Shown: positions 15,411 through 25,747, numbered from the stretch's first letter. The stretch is 64,000 bases of DNA from Musa acuminata AAA Group (GCF_036884655.1 NC_088330.1:32841001-32905000), one strand, 5' to 3'. The notes: generated by a model from the sequence alone, not told the origin. Made by a program: numbers and translations.

Positions 15411-15930
15411 GGCACCTCCAAAAGCCACGGTGAAGTCCGAGGAAATGGATGGAAAGACACCAATTCCGATTGGGAACCCCCGCACTCAAACAAAAATACG
15501 AAGCCAGTCAGAAAGAGCAGTCATTGTTCGTTTACCGCTTTATGGACTTGACTCGTTCCAACTCAAAGTGAAAGGGATGAAGGTCCATAAAGCAGTTCCA
15601 GCGTTTAAACCCAGCCGGTTGTCAGGTACGGATGTGTCGTACTATGGATTGTTCCTCCATTAATGACAAGGGTGTGTTGCTTGCCAAACAGCACCGATGA
15701 GTTTTGTTAATCGAAGAAAACGAGGTTTTCGCTGTTATAATGCATGGATTGGTTTTTGTTATATAATACCAATTTTAAGAAGTAATTCAAAGCATCACTG
15801 AAACTTTATGGTGGCATTGCTTTCCTTACATTTTGCATTTAGACTTGCTCATTACAAGGAGAGTGTTTTCTAGAGGAAACGCACAGGTTCCTCGGAGAAG
15901 AAGAAGAGGGATAAAAATGAAGTGCGACAA
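15411..15930. other. NAC upstream region
   Basis: Promoter-side sequence of the NAC gene followed by unremarkable intergenic DNA. Open frames at 15430-15663 and 15826-16053 show no family features. Confidence 0.4.
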
Positions 15931-16434
15931 GAATTCTCGACCACTGGAGAGGAACCAGGAAACATCCCTTCCATCACTTTTACTGGGTCCAAGTCCAGCA
16001 CTTGGAATGCAACAGGTCAAGACGTCCAATCTGCCATAAAACTTTGACCCCACTGCTTGACCTTAGACAAACCACCATTGCCTCCTTCCCAAGTTCCAAC
16101 ACTCCCTTCGGATTCCTCCAACACTTGGGATATTTTCTTCACCAGGCCGGAGTAGGAGGAACATCTAATCCTCTAGAAGCGGCGCACTAGTTGTGGACTA
16201 AAAGTTGAACTCCTTTTAACTTTCCAATCCATCTTGGAAATTATATATATGTATATCGTCCCATGATAGCAGCTGGCCGTCACCATCTATCAACTTCCAC
16301 CAGCCATGACTTCCAAGTCTTCCAAACCTCAGTGCTCGTCGTCATCGTCGTCCATGGAGGAAGAACAGATGGTAGCACTGATAGAAAATTATGATCGCCT
16401 TCTGCGCTACTAGGCAAGGTCATATGGTCTACGG
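15931..16434 (+). repeat. Segmental duplication, copy A, part 1
   Basis: From gaattctcga at 15931 the sequence is a clear diverged copy of 22801-23348, sharing for example gaaccaggaaacatccctt, cttggaatgcaacaggtca and agcggcgcactagttgtgg. Copy A includes a TATA-like stretch at 16240-16256 and a 35-codon ORF. The homology stops near 16434, where copy A carries a 2.1-kb insertion absent from copy B, and resumes at 18534. Confidence 0.85.
16306..16413 (+). CDS. Short ORF of 35 codons, unrecognised
   Basis: ATG at 16306, about 50-65 bp after a TATA-like run (tatatatatgtatat), opens a frame with a polar, serine-rich start (MTSKSSKPQC, a run of six Ser) followed by MEEEQMVALIENYDRLLRY and TAG. The duplicate in copy B (about 23090-23190) keeps a similar frame without the ATG and with substitutions, and a shorter third copy of the MVALI part lies at about 19970-20010. 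It may be the 5' end of a decayed gene. I do not recognise the protein, and expression is unproven. Confidence 0.25.
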   Translation: MTSKSSKPQCSSSSSSMEEEQMVALIENYDRLLRY

Positions 16435-18533
16435 TCTTCTTGGCCTTAGATCATTGTTTAGTCTTAGAGGTTACTAATCCACTTAAATGTCAATAATTCA
16501 TCAAAGGTTTTACCAATCTGCTCTTTAAATAATTAAAATTAGATAAAATAAAAGATAAGGATTTAGATTAAGATAAATAGATAAGGGTAATGAGATTTGT
16601 TGGATTATGGTGCATTTTTTATTATTTAAAAATATATATTTTATTTTTTGACTAATATAAATACTTATTTTGGGATAAATCCAAAACAATTGAAAATACT
16701 ATTCATTTCTTTTATTATTATTATTATTTTTTCTTTCTGAAGTTCTTTACAAAACCAGTAAGTGTGATATCATAGCAAAGAAGACCAATAAAAGTACATC
16801 GATTAAAAAAACCAGTAAATCAATTTAAAAAATGTTTGATATTGGAGTAAGTATTTCTAATCAGCTTCTTCTTATCTTCAAAAGTAAAAATTATCAATTT
16901 TGAATAGTTGAAATGATCTCTATTTGTTTTATAATTATTATGAAATTGGATACAAAATGATTTTGTTGAGTATGATATGTAGGATCCTAATATTACTAAA
17001 GATTAAAAAAATCAGATGAATAAAAATATGCAGAAAAATATATGAGCTCTCTATAAACTATAACAAGCCACAGATGAGTCCCTATTTTCTCGAATCATGT
17101 TAGCATCAATTTTAATAAAAAAATTAAAATATTAAGATGTATGTTTGGAGGTAAAAACTTTAAAGATTCAAATTCTTCAACATGAATTCAAAACTCTAAT
17201 GATGAAAGATTCTAAATTCATCACTTATTTTTTCTTAAAAGTTTTTTCTATTGTGAACTAAATAAGATTTTATGGTAAAAACCTAAAAGATCAATTAATG
17301 GTAAAAAAAAGGGTTTATTGAGTTTATCTCTAATATTTGATATGATTTTTATTGCTATAGAAGAATCTAAAGATACAAGTATATTATTTGTCGATGAATT
17401 AATCACAGTGGATAAAAGCTTATTTCAAAAACTTGATAATTCAATTAGATCTTCAAAAAATGACAGCAATGTTTAGGTGGAAGGAAAAGGAATATTTTTT
17501 GTTAGCACCAAATTTGGTAAAAATATTATTTATGATGTAATATTTATTCTTGATCTAAAATAAAATCTCATTAATATAGGACAATCGATAGGAAAAGGAT
17601 ATTATGCTATTTTATATTAAAAATATTTAATTTATAATAAAAATTTAAAAAATAATAGCAATTATGAGGATTATAAAAAATAAAATGTTTCCCTTATTAT
17701 TTTTAGATTTCTGCATTCACTACTGCTACTATTTATAAATTGATATTATAACATAAAAGATATGGTCATTTGAATTATGATGGACTAGAATTATTAAATT
17801 AAAAGAATATGATAATTGATTAAATATTTTTATTATTTATAGATGATTGCATAAGGATGATGTAGGTATATTTTCTAAAAGAAAAAATTGAAGCCTTCTT
17901 TGTTTTTAAAAATTTAAAACATATATAAAAAAGTAAAGTGGTTGTTTTATTAAAAACTCTACATACTAATAGAGGTGTTAAATTTATTTCTAAAGATTTT
18001 TTTTATTTTTTACATGAATGCAAGTATTTATTGGGAACCGAGAAGTGATCAAAACTTTCATACATTTGCTTAAAGAAAAAGCAAATTATTTTTCTAGCAA
18101 GACAGTATAAGGAAAAATATCTTATGAAACATGGTTGAATAGAAAACAAAATATAAGTCTTTTAAAGGTATTCGGTTGTATTGCTTATTTTTATATTCCT
18201 ATGAAAAAAATGGAGTAAACTTGATGATAAAAATATTAAATACATATTTTGGTGGTATAGTAATAAGATAAAAAAAAAATAGACTTCATAGAAGAAGAAG
18301 TTAGAATTATTTCGTATTTTTAATGATTTTGACTTTTCATTTCTCCCATTATGTTCTTCTCATTCTCCCTAAAGTTGTACATAAAGCCAAGATTGTCCAC
18401 ATTCCATCTATATAATACTATATTCGGAGATGCTTTTCTAGGTCGAGAATTAATTAACTTGTGTTACCCTTCTCATGTTTCTTTTGAGGTCAATGGTGGG
18501 CGCCGAACTTTTGGAGTCAACAACAGGGACTTC
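16435..18533 (+). mobile_element. Degenerate Ty1/copia retrotransposon remnant inserted in copy A
   Basis: This AT-rich 2.1-kb block interrupts copy A and is missing from copy B, so it is an insertion. Between about 17470 and 18290 the + strand, read across three frames with many stops, shows copia polyprotein features. There is a GAG-pre-integrase/integrase stretch (GIFFVSTKFGKNIIYDVIF, NIGQSIGKGYYAI) and a later integrase-core stretch (FLKEKIEAFFVFKNL, TLHTNRGVKFISKDFFYFL). No intact LTR pair was seen. The element is long dead. Confidence 0.7.
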
Positions 18534-18844
18534 TGGTATTAGCAGAAGTCTTCTTGCTTGACGTTAAATACCAATGCCGTCATTAAATCTTAAAGAACAG
18601 CCTTTCTCTTATTCTGATGGAATAAAAGAAGTGGCTTGTCAATTCATGGTTCCTCGAGCCACGAAAGCTTCATCTGTGTTTGATACTACTGATAATTCAG
18701 ACTGCCACAAATGGTTTGTTTGCTTTTGTTGCTACAATAAAGAAATAGCAGTGACTACAACACTAGAATGTTATCGTTTTGATTGATCGTACTTACTATA
18801 TCATGTTAATATAGGGATGTAATTCTATAAAAGATTTAATCCGA
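18534..18844 (+). repeat. Segmental duplication, copy A, part 2
   Basis: Homology with copy B (23349-23622) resumes at ggtattagcagaagtcttctt and runs through gaataaaagaagtggctt and ggatgtaattctataaaag to taatccgatg, where a second insertion begins. A more diverged third copy lies at 29765-30000. Confidence 0.85.
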
Positions 18845-19579
18845 TGTCGATATGAATGACTTTGCCTCACGCCAGGTCATCTGCCACTAAGGTTGACGTC
18901 CAAGTATGACTTCAGGTCACCAACCCTAAAATGACATTATTTTGCGTCTTGATATATCAAGATCAAAGAATAATCAAGCGGTTCACCTAATCTTATCTCA
19001 AATCAATTAGTAAAAAGGCCTAGGGATCAAGTATAAAAAGAAACTCATCAACTTAACTTAGGGGGGAGGAAGAGAAACTCCTATACTTTATTCTCTCATT
19101 CGCTGACTTAAGCATCGGAAACTCCTACACTTTACCTAATTATATAGCTCTCACTATTTATTCTCTCATTCGTTGACTTAAGCAACGGAAGGACCATGCT
19201 GGGCAACCCTTGGCACTGGCCTCACCTGCAAGTTCACCGACAAACAAAAGGCGAGCTCGTTGTTAGGACGCAACCATGAGACATCATCTCTCGAGGATAC
19301 TCGAATGACTTGGCCCAGAGAAGGAACTTTGTAGCTAGGAAGATCCTATACCACTTACCTGATTATCTCGAACCGGGTTCCTATCGATAAGACCGCTTTT
19401 GACTAGATCGCCCATGCGACCTCACCTCACCAAATCTCCCACATCAGGTAGAGACCGAGACTGTTTCACCTCACCAGGTCTCTCACGTTAGTTAGAAAAA
19501 AATATCTAGATGAGCTTGCACCTTCGACAATGAACCAACCGTATCGACTCACCGATCGACGATACGCATGACATCATCA
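18845..19579 (+). mobile_element. LTR-like insertion of about 735 bp in copy A
   Basis: Copy A is interrupted between taatccgatg and gtaaaattcaaatg, which are contiguous in copies B and C. The inserted block begins TGTCGATATG and ends near GACATCATCA. It has a TATA-like tataaaaaga at about 19030, then two imperfect copies of tttattctctcattcg-tgacttaagcatcgga, the layout of the R/U5 region of plant LTRs, and a GC-richer right half. No convincing target-site duplication is visible, so the exact ends are uncertain. It is probably a solo or truncated LTR in + orientation. Confidence 0.6.
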
Positions 19580-20283
19580 AATGTAAAATTCAAATGATAT
19601 AATAAGATTAAAATTAATGACTAATCAAAACCCAACACATGAAATATAGTTAAGTCTAGCTAATATGAAGTCATCAAAGCGTGCTATGCGACAATAATAT
19701 GAACCGCGCTTAGGCTTATAAAAAGAGGATATCAAAGTATTGGATCAATCCCTTTACTCTTTGAATTAGACCGATCCGTTTGAGCTCTCACTAAAATCTG
19801 ATCCAATACTACTCTAATTAAGAGTGCTATGCTAACTCAAAATGTGATCCAATGCAATCTCTAATCTAAGTCTTAGTGATTTTCTACACTAGACAACAGA
19901 CACACCTTAACCAACCGGCACAATTGGCCATATTATTAATTTGTTGATTTAAAGATATTAATATTCCATGGTAGCACTGATAGAGCAAGATGTTCACCCT
20001 CTGCCATGTTACAATATAATCTATGATCCTTTTTTCTTCCAATATATGTTTAGAAAAATTTTGGAACATATGTGGTTTCGATTGCTAAGTAAAATATCAT
20101 TCCCTAAACATTTCATAATTTTCTTATAGTTTATAAATATGATATTATTATGTGCATCAAGGGAGAAATTTCTATAGGTAATTCACAATCAGGAGAGCCA
20201 ATAAAGACCTAAATCATTAATAAAATTCGAAAATAACATATATATATATATTATATTTTATTTGATGCAAGCTAAACAACAAA
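19580..20283 (+). repeat. Segmental duplication, copy A, part 3 (5' flank of tRNA-Asp)
   Basis: Homology with 23624-23994 continues (tgatataataagattaaaat, tagacaacaga, ggccatatta) up to the tRNA. Between about 19650 and 19890 copy A holds some 240 bp absent from copy B, including a ttataaaaag motif, so a third small insertion or a copy-B deletion is likely. Confidence 0.65.
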
Positions 20284-20355
20284 GTCGTTGTAGTATAGTG
20301 GTGAGTATTCCCGCCTGTCACGCGGGTGACCCGGGTTCGATCCCCGGCAACGGCG
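20284..20355 (+). tRNA. tRNA-Asp (GUC), copy 1
   Basis: A 72-nt cloverleaf with acceptor stem GTCGTTG/CAACGGC, anticodon loop CTGTCAC (anticodon GTC), T-arm CCGGG-TTCGATC-CCCGG, and discriminator G. The A-box (tagtatagtgg) and B-box (ggttcgatcc) are intact, and a run of six T follows at once as a pol III terminator. Identical in sequence to copies 2 and 3. Confidence 0.97.
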
Positions 20356-20390
20356 TTCTTTTTTGTTGTTATTAATCCTAAGGCAACGTA

Positions 20391-20441
20391 ATGTTTTGCA
20401 ACCATATATTACTAACGGTGTTATCGGCGCCTCTACAAAAC
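20391..20441. repeat. Inverted-repeat partner of 25692-25743
   Basis: About 50 bp (core ttactaacggtgttatcggc followed by gcctctac) recurs in reverse complement at 25692-25743 with a few mismatches. It lies between the tRNA-Asp gene and the dirigent relic here, and downstream of tRNA-Asp copy 3 there. Confidence 0.8.
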
Positions 20442-20461
20442 GGTATCTATTATGACTATGC

Positions 20462-20760
20462 AGGCGTCCTTGGAGAGGCCGGCCTACCTGTCGGCGGTAA
20501 ACTTCGTTTTCATCGCCATCTCCGGCAGGGTGGTGCCGAGAGAGCGGGGCATCGTCGGGGGCACAGGCAAGTTCCGGATGGCCGAGCTCGTCATGGAGGA
20601 CGACGCAACATCTTAAGCTGCTTTTTGTTGCAATTAATGCGGCTCTACTTGCAGCTTGTTCTTACATTGTTCTTTAGAGTAAGGAAGCTGCCAATGGTTC
20701 GTCTCCTCTATCTTCTCGTGGTGCCGAGTGTTATGTTTGAGGTGGTAGTGAAGCGAACTT
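20462..20760 (+). pseudogene. Dirigent gene 3' fragment with its 3' UTR
   Basis: The sequence matches the intact neighbour from its ASLESPAYLSALNF region onward. It reads ASLERPAYLSAVNFVFIAISGRVVPRERGIVGGTGKFRMAE in pieces and has lost about 30 bp in the middle and most of the C-terminal codons. The 3' UTR-like sequence (gttgcaattaatgcggctct, gctgccaatggttcgtc) parallels that of the intact gene. No promoter or 5' half remains, so it is a truncated duplicate. Confidence 0.8.
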
Positions 20761-20809
20761 GCATGTGATAGTTGAACGAAGAACACTGTTGTACGTCTAC
20801 TACTTTGTC

Positions 20810-20816
20810 TATAAAA
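20810..20816 (+). promoter_or_regulatory. TATA box of the dirigent gene
   Basis: TATAAAA about 73 bp upstream of the chosen ATG at 20889. The position supports that Met over the earlier in-frame Met at 20772, which lies upstream of the TATA box. Confidence 0.75.
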
Positions 20817-20888
20817 GCCCACAAGACCCCCTCATGCCTCTCCACCCAATCTCCCATCCACCTGTTCACTTCCTGCAGAAGGTTCTCC

Positions 20889-21419
20889 ATGGCCTCCTCG
20901 CAATCTCCGTCCTTCCCTCTCCTCCTCCCCTTCTTCCTCTTTGCCACTGTTGCCATTGCGAGAAGCACCCATGAACACAGAGAGAAGATAACCCATCTCC
21001 GCTTCTACTTTTACGACTACTACGGTGGCTCGAACGCGACGACCGTCAGCGTCGTCAGCCCTCCCGGCAACAACACCTTCGGGAGTATCGGGGTGGGCGA
21101 AAACATACTGAGGGAAGGTCCCCAGTCGAGTTCCAAGCTCATCGGGAAAGCGCAGGAGCTTACTGTGCAGGCATCCTTGGAGAGTCCGGCCTACCTCTCG
21201 GCGCTAAACTTCGTGTTCACAGCCGGAAAGTACAACGGGAGCAGCTTCTCCATCTTCGGCAGGGCGGTGCTGACGGAGCGGATAGAGCGGGGCATCGTCG
21301 GGGGCACCGGCAAGTTCCGGATGGCCCGGGGCTACACCATCAGCAGGCTCATCAGGTCGACTGGAACTACCCAAATGGAGCTTGTCATGGCGTACGATGC
21401 TTACGTCTTTCACTGCTGA
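20889..21419 (+). CDS. Dirigent family protein (single exon, 176 aa)
   Basis: Dirigent proteins steer stereo-selective coupling of monolignol radicals in lignan and lignin formation, and many are stress induced. They act in the apoplast and have no oxidising activity of their own. The predicted protein opens with a signal peptide (MASSQSPSFPLLLPFFLFAT, cleavage near IARS). The beta-barrel follows: THLRFYFYDYYGG, FGSIGVGENILREGP, IGKAQELTVQASLE, LNFVFTAGKYNGSSFSIFGR, then the hallmark RGIVGGTGKFRMARGY and a C-terminal MELVMAYDAYVF. Length and lack of introns are typical. It lacks the conserved cysteine pair of some DIR-a members; the subfamily looks DIR-b/d-like (inference). It is the only intact copy beside two relics, suggesting a decayed tandem array. 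Confidence 0.93.
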   Translation: MASSQSPSFPLLLPFFLFATVAIARSTHEHREKITHLRFYFYDYYGGSNATTVSVVSPPGNNTFGSIGVGENILREGPQSSSKLIGKAQELTVQASLESPAYLSALNFVFTAGKYNGSSFSIFGRAVLTERIERGIVGGTGKFRMARGYTISRLIRSTGTTQMELVMAYDAYVFHC

Positions 21420-21476
21420 CGAGCTGCCTTCTGCTGCTGTTTGTTGCAATTAAAGCTGCTCTGCGTGCAGCTTGTT

Positions 21477-21674
21477 CTACAGTAGTCCTATGTTCTTTCT
21501 CTTTGATACCGGAACGCTGCCATTGGCTCGTCCACTCTATCTTCTCTTGGTACCAAGTGATTAGTAAGAAACGTCTGCTACAGTAGTACTTTGTTCTTTC
21601 TCTTTGATACCGGAACGCTGCCATTGGCTCGTGTTATCTTCTCCTGGTATCAAGTGATTAGCAAGAAACGTCTG
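21477..21674 (+). repeat. 101-bp tandem duplication in the dirigent 3' UTR
   Basis: Two adjacent copies, 21477-21577 and 21578-21674, share tttgataccggaacgctgcc and gattagtaagaaacgtctg (second copy gattagcaag). It lies 58 bp after the stop, so transcripts could carry one or both copies. Confidence 0.9.
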
Positions 21675-22050
21675 CCATTAAAATTCTTACGACAATGTAA
21701 TAAGCAAAGAGTAGTTGAATCAGAGTAATGATAGTGTAGTCCGAACACTACCTACGAGCATCAACACAAAACATTCTGTTAGTTTGGCAAGTCACGTATA
21801 ATCTCACATTCGAAAAATCAAGCTTATTATGTTTTATTGTAACTATAAATAAGGAAGCCAGATATACCATAGAAAAAATCTAATTATTTACTTTGGATTT
21901 ATTTACTATTAAGTACACACTTAGTTAAAATAGTTTGGCCTATAGTTTAAATTTTTCTTGTTTTGTAGTTTCAGAGATTTTATGACCTAAGAATATTTTC
22001 TTAAGACATTTATAATTGTCTCTTTTATAGTAGTGATTTGCTCCTTCGTT
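21675..22050. other. AT-rich spacer
   Basis: Between the dirigent gene and the next dirigent relic. No feature recognised. Confidence 0.4.
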
Positions 22051-22249
22051 CGTGGAGAGCACGGCCTACCTCTCGCATTAAACTTCGTGTTCGCCGTCGA
22101 AGACTAGAGTACAACGGGAGCAGCTTCTCCGTCGAAGACTAGAGTACAACGGGAGTAGCTTCTCCGTCTTAAGATGGAGAGGATGGAGCGGGGCATCGTA
22201 GTGGTCACCAGCAAGTTCCGAATGGCCCGAGGCTACACCATCAACAAAA
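22051..22249 (+). pseudogene. Dirigent gene relic with internal duplication
   Basis: Pieces match the middle of the intact gene: a shortened YLSALNFVF region, YNGSSFS twice, then ERGIVVVTSKFRMARGYTIN. A 34-bp unit (cgtcgaagactagagtacaa and following) is present twice in tandem, and the frame is broken by TAG codons and a deletion. No promoter, signal peptide or 3' end remains. Confidence 0.75.
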
Positions 22250-22478
22250 TATGGGTAAAAGAAATATCCAAAAAAAGAAAATGTTCATCATCCACAAAAG
22301 TAGATACTCCCTTTTATTATCGACCTACTTATGTTGATATGGAAATGGCCACATATTTTTTATTCTTTCTTGATGGAATTGATTTATGATATTTATCAGT
22401 GGTTATGGACGAAATATCCCAAAGGGTTACAAAGGAGCACATAAGTCCCATAGTAACAAGAAGGCTACATGGCCACGC

Positions 22479-22680
22479 TGGAAGGTTATGTGGCACTTGG
22501 GGTGACCTCTAAAAGTCAAACCCTTCCTTTGGAAGCTGACTTGGAATATATTATTTACATCTAACTAGTAGTCATGACTCACTCAAGCATATCTTCTTGG
22601 AGTGCTGACTTGCTGTAGAATTTTAGATTCTTGTATTCATTTTGAGTGATGAAGTAAAAAAGGTTTCCTTTTCTTCCTGT
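22479..22680 (+). mobile_element. LINE reverse-transcriptase zinc-binding (zf-RVT) fragment
   Basis: Across stops and a frameshift the + strand reads WKVMWHLG, PLKVKPFLWKLTW and, further on, SLKHIFLEC-LAVEF. This is the spacing of the zf-RVT domain near the C-terminus of plant LINE ORF2 (W-lW-l-P-Kvk-FlWk ... HlF--C-fa---W). It is short and heavily decayed, so only the family is suggested. Confidence 0.45.
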
Positions 22681-22800
22681 TTCCAAAACAAAAGTTGACT
22701 CGACGCCCAAAGTGAGAGGCGGAGTCTTCACGCACAAGCTTTTCTTGGCCGGCCGCAAATGAACGGCTTTCTACTTACTAATCATTTTTCCTTTGGTCAA

Positions 22801-23994
22801 GAATTCTCAGCCATTGGAGGGGAACCAGGAAACATCCCTTCCATCATTTTTACTGGGTCAAAGTCCAGCACTTGGAATGCAACAGGTCAAGAGGTCCGAT
22901 CTGCCATAGAACTTTGACCCCGGTGCTTGACCTTCTTCCACAAACAACCATTGCCTCCTTCCTGAGTTCCAAACCGCAATCCACCCAGCACTACCTTCGG
23001 CTTCCCAAGGCCGAAGTGGGAGGAACATCTTATCCTCTAGAAGCGGCGCACTAGTTGTGGACTAAACGTTGAACTCCTTTGGACTTTCCAGGTCTTCCAA
23101 ACCTCAGTGCTGGTGGTGGTGGTCGTCGTCCATCGAGGATGAACAGATGGTAGCACTGACAGAGAATTATGATCGCTTCTGCAATGCTACTTGGTAGTGA
23201 TAGAATAGAAATTTCTTCAACTATACGAGGAAATCTCTAGAAAAGGGACATGTTAATGTATTCAAGTTAAAGTTACTTCAATAATTTTTTTTAATAATTA
23301 TTCTTATCTTTTATTATTTTCATCAAGTAGGTCATATGGGTCACGGTTTGATATTAGCAGAAGTCTTCTTTCTTATCGTTTAATATTGATGCTGTCTTTC
23401 TCTTATTATGAGGGAATAAAAGAAGTGGCTTATCAATTCAAGGTTCCTCCAGCCACGAAAGATTCATCATGCTATAGATAATTCATACTGCCACAAAAGG
23501 ACTGGTTGTTTTTTTTGCTACAAAAATAATAGTAGAGTGATTACATTTATCATTTCGATTGATCCAACTTACTATATCACGTTAATACAGGGATGTAATT
23601 CTATAAAAGATTTAATCCGATGCAAAATATAAATGATATAATAGGATTAAAATCGATGATCAATCAAAACCATAATATAGTTATAATGGTGACGTGATAC
23701 TTCTGTAATAGACAACAGATGGAGCTTAAACATCCGACCCAATTGGCGTGGCCATATAAAGGAGGCATTTTGTTAATTTATTAAATCAAAGATATTAATG
23801 TTTCATGTTTAGTTTATCTTTAAAAATTATTTATATGTATAATAAAAAGTGATCTCTCTATAATTCTTATCAATATCTATATTCTCTCTATTCCTACCAT
23901 AAAAATATTAGCATTCTTCTACCCATCGCTAAGCACAACACCCTCTCCTGACAGAATTAATATCATATATTTATATATAAAATTAAACATCAAA
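22801..23994 (+). repeat. Segmental duplication, copy B, ending at tRNA-Asp copy 2
   Basis: Copy B parallels copy A (15931-20283) without its 2.1-kb copia and 735-bp LTR insertions, so it shows the empty sites. The homologous blocks are 22801-23348, 23349-23622 and 23624-23994. B has its own short AT-rich insertion at about 23200-23325. The 80 bp at 23870-23950 recur at 25748-25830 in a further duplication. Confidence 0.85.
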
Positions 23995-24066
23995 GTCGTT
24001 GTAGTATAGTGGTGAGTATTCCCGCCTGTCACGCGGGTGACCCGGGTTCGATCCCCGGCAACGGCG
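23995..24066 (+). tRNA. tRNA-Asp (GUC), copy 2
   Basis: Same 72 nt as copy 1, with anticodon GTC and all stems paired. T5 appears nine bases after the gene (attacattttt) as terminator. The 5' flank is copy B of the segmental duplication. Confidence 0.97.
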
Positions 24067-24081
24067 ATTACATTTTTGGCT

Positions 24082-24107
24082 TATATATATATATATATAT
24101 ATATATA
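24082..24107. repeat. (TA)n microsatellite
   Basis: About 12 TA units just downstream of tRNA-Asp copy 2. Confidence 0.9.
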
Positions 24108-24109
24108 AC

Positions 24110-25174
24110 CCTCTTTTTTTTTTTGAAAGGTGTGATAACATTAGTCCAAAATATAATTATTTTAGAAGGATGGTGATGACATAACTAAATTAAAGAAATA
24201 ATTAATCTATCAAAATTGAGATATTGTCGACTCGAATGAGTAAGAGTGTTTATCGTTAGACTTCAGGTCTATCATTAGACGTATATTGTATATTATATGT
24301 AGATAAGTTGGTATCACAAGATGATTGAGGTTAAATTTATGAAATTCGTTTATCTCTTTTTCACATCTTGTTTTACTCATATGAAGATTCTATTTAGAGT
24401 AAATAAGAAAATATCATTTTTGGTTTATTGGTTATCAATCATTGGAACGATGATGTTTAAGAAAACACTAAAGTAACTTTTTCTCCATTTGACTCTTTCT
24501 TAAGATGCATTTTTCATATATCAACCCATCAAATTCATTATCCATTTCTTCATAACAATTTTTAAAAAAATATATTTAAATGACTCTCTTTTTTTTTAAA
24601 TATGTATAGTAACATGGGCCAATCTACTAAACTTCGGGTTTGATTAACATAATAATCTAAAAAGATATTATCATTGATATATTCGACTTAAATGATATAA
24701 TGATTTTAACGCTACAACTAACTTGAACAGTGTAATTGTTTTAGGGCCCAATCTACTAAAGTCCAGATTTAATCAACATAATCATTTTTATGATATGTTC
24801 AACTTAGAGGATACAATGATTTTAATGCTACAGTTAACTTTAAAAAAATATAATTATTTTAGAAGAATGGTACTCTTGAGGGCATGACGAACTTCAAAAA
24901 GTGGTTAACCTATCATGATCGAGACACTGTCAACTTGAGTGAGTTGAGATATGTGGGATAGATCCATTCTTAGGCATATATTAACACTTAACTACTTGTG
25001 ATACATGTGAGTCATGCATGTTAGCATATATTAGGTTTAACATTGAAATAATTAAATCTAAATTTTAAATTAATCATCTTAAAGTCTATATGATAAATTA
25101 AAATTTCATAACCAAGGACTTTAATATCATTTTATTTTTTCTAATCTTTTTTGCCCTCATAAAGAATATCTCAG

Positions 25175-25248
<74 letters not shown>

Positions 25249-25340
25249 TACTACTACTACTACTACTACTTTTGAACACTTTAATAAAAAAAAAATATAT
25301 ATTTATTATTAATTAAAAGTAAACTTAAATGAAAAGAAAC
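24110..25340 (+). repeat. Direct duplication D, copy 1
   Basis: This AT-rich block recurs at 26034-27116. Shared markers include gagtaagagtgtttatcgtt (with one difference), tatcaacccatcaaattcat, gttagcatatattaggttta and, after a long TA tract, taatgaaaagaaaccag-like sequence. Inside are two to three imperfect subrepeats of about 120 bp beginning near gggcccaatctactaaa. Its origin is unknown; non-coding transposon DNA is likely. Confidence 0.8.
25177..25270. repeat. (TA)n then (CTA)n microsatellite
   Basis: About 35 TA units followed by eight CTA/ACT units. The equivalent tract in duplication copy 2 is shorter. Confidence 0.95.
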
Positions 25341-25405
25341 CAGTAAAATGTTTAATTTCAATATATTTTACTCTCATATATTTATATATATTATTAAATA
25401 TCGAA

Positions 25406-25477
25406 GTCGTTGTAGTATAGTGGTGAGTATTCCCGCCTGTCACGCGGGTGACCCGGGTTCGATCCCCGGCAACGGCG
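25406..25477 (+). tRNA. tRNA-Asp (GUC), copy 3
   Basis: Identical to copies 1 and 2 over 72 nt. The downstream atttcatttttggc parallels copy 2 and supplies the T-run terminator. It lies between the two copies of duplication D. Confidence 0.97.
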
Positions 25478-25529
25478 ATTTCATTTTTGGCTATCCCAAC
25501 CTCGATAGATTAATCATTTTTTCAATTTA

Positions 25530-25743
25530 GTTATGTCCTCGACCATCCTTCTAAAATAATTATATTTTAGGCTAATGTTATTGTATTTGATGGGTTGATG
25601 AGCTTGACCTCATACATGTATTGTGGTCAACAAGATACAGCAATAGCTGATGGAGAAGATGGACGGGTAAAGTTTGACTGGTCAACACGAGTTTAGTAGA
25701 GGCGCCTATAACACCGTTAGTAATGTATAATTGCAAAGCATTA
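25530..25743 (-). repeat. Inverted fragments of nearby repeats
   Basis: The sequence at 25535-25585 (ccatccttctaaaataatta) is the reverse complement of 24144-24185. The gatgggttgatgagcttgac piece is the reverse of a stretch at about 26305-26330. The 50 bp at 25692-25743 reverse-complement 20391-20441. So this short interval is built from inverted pieces of its neighbours. Confidence 0.75.
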
Positions 25744-25747
25744 GGTC

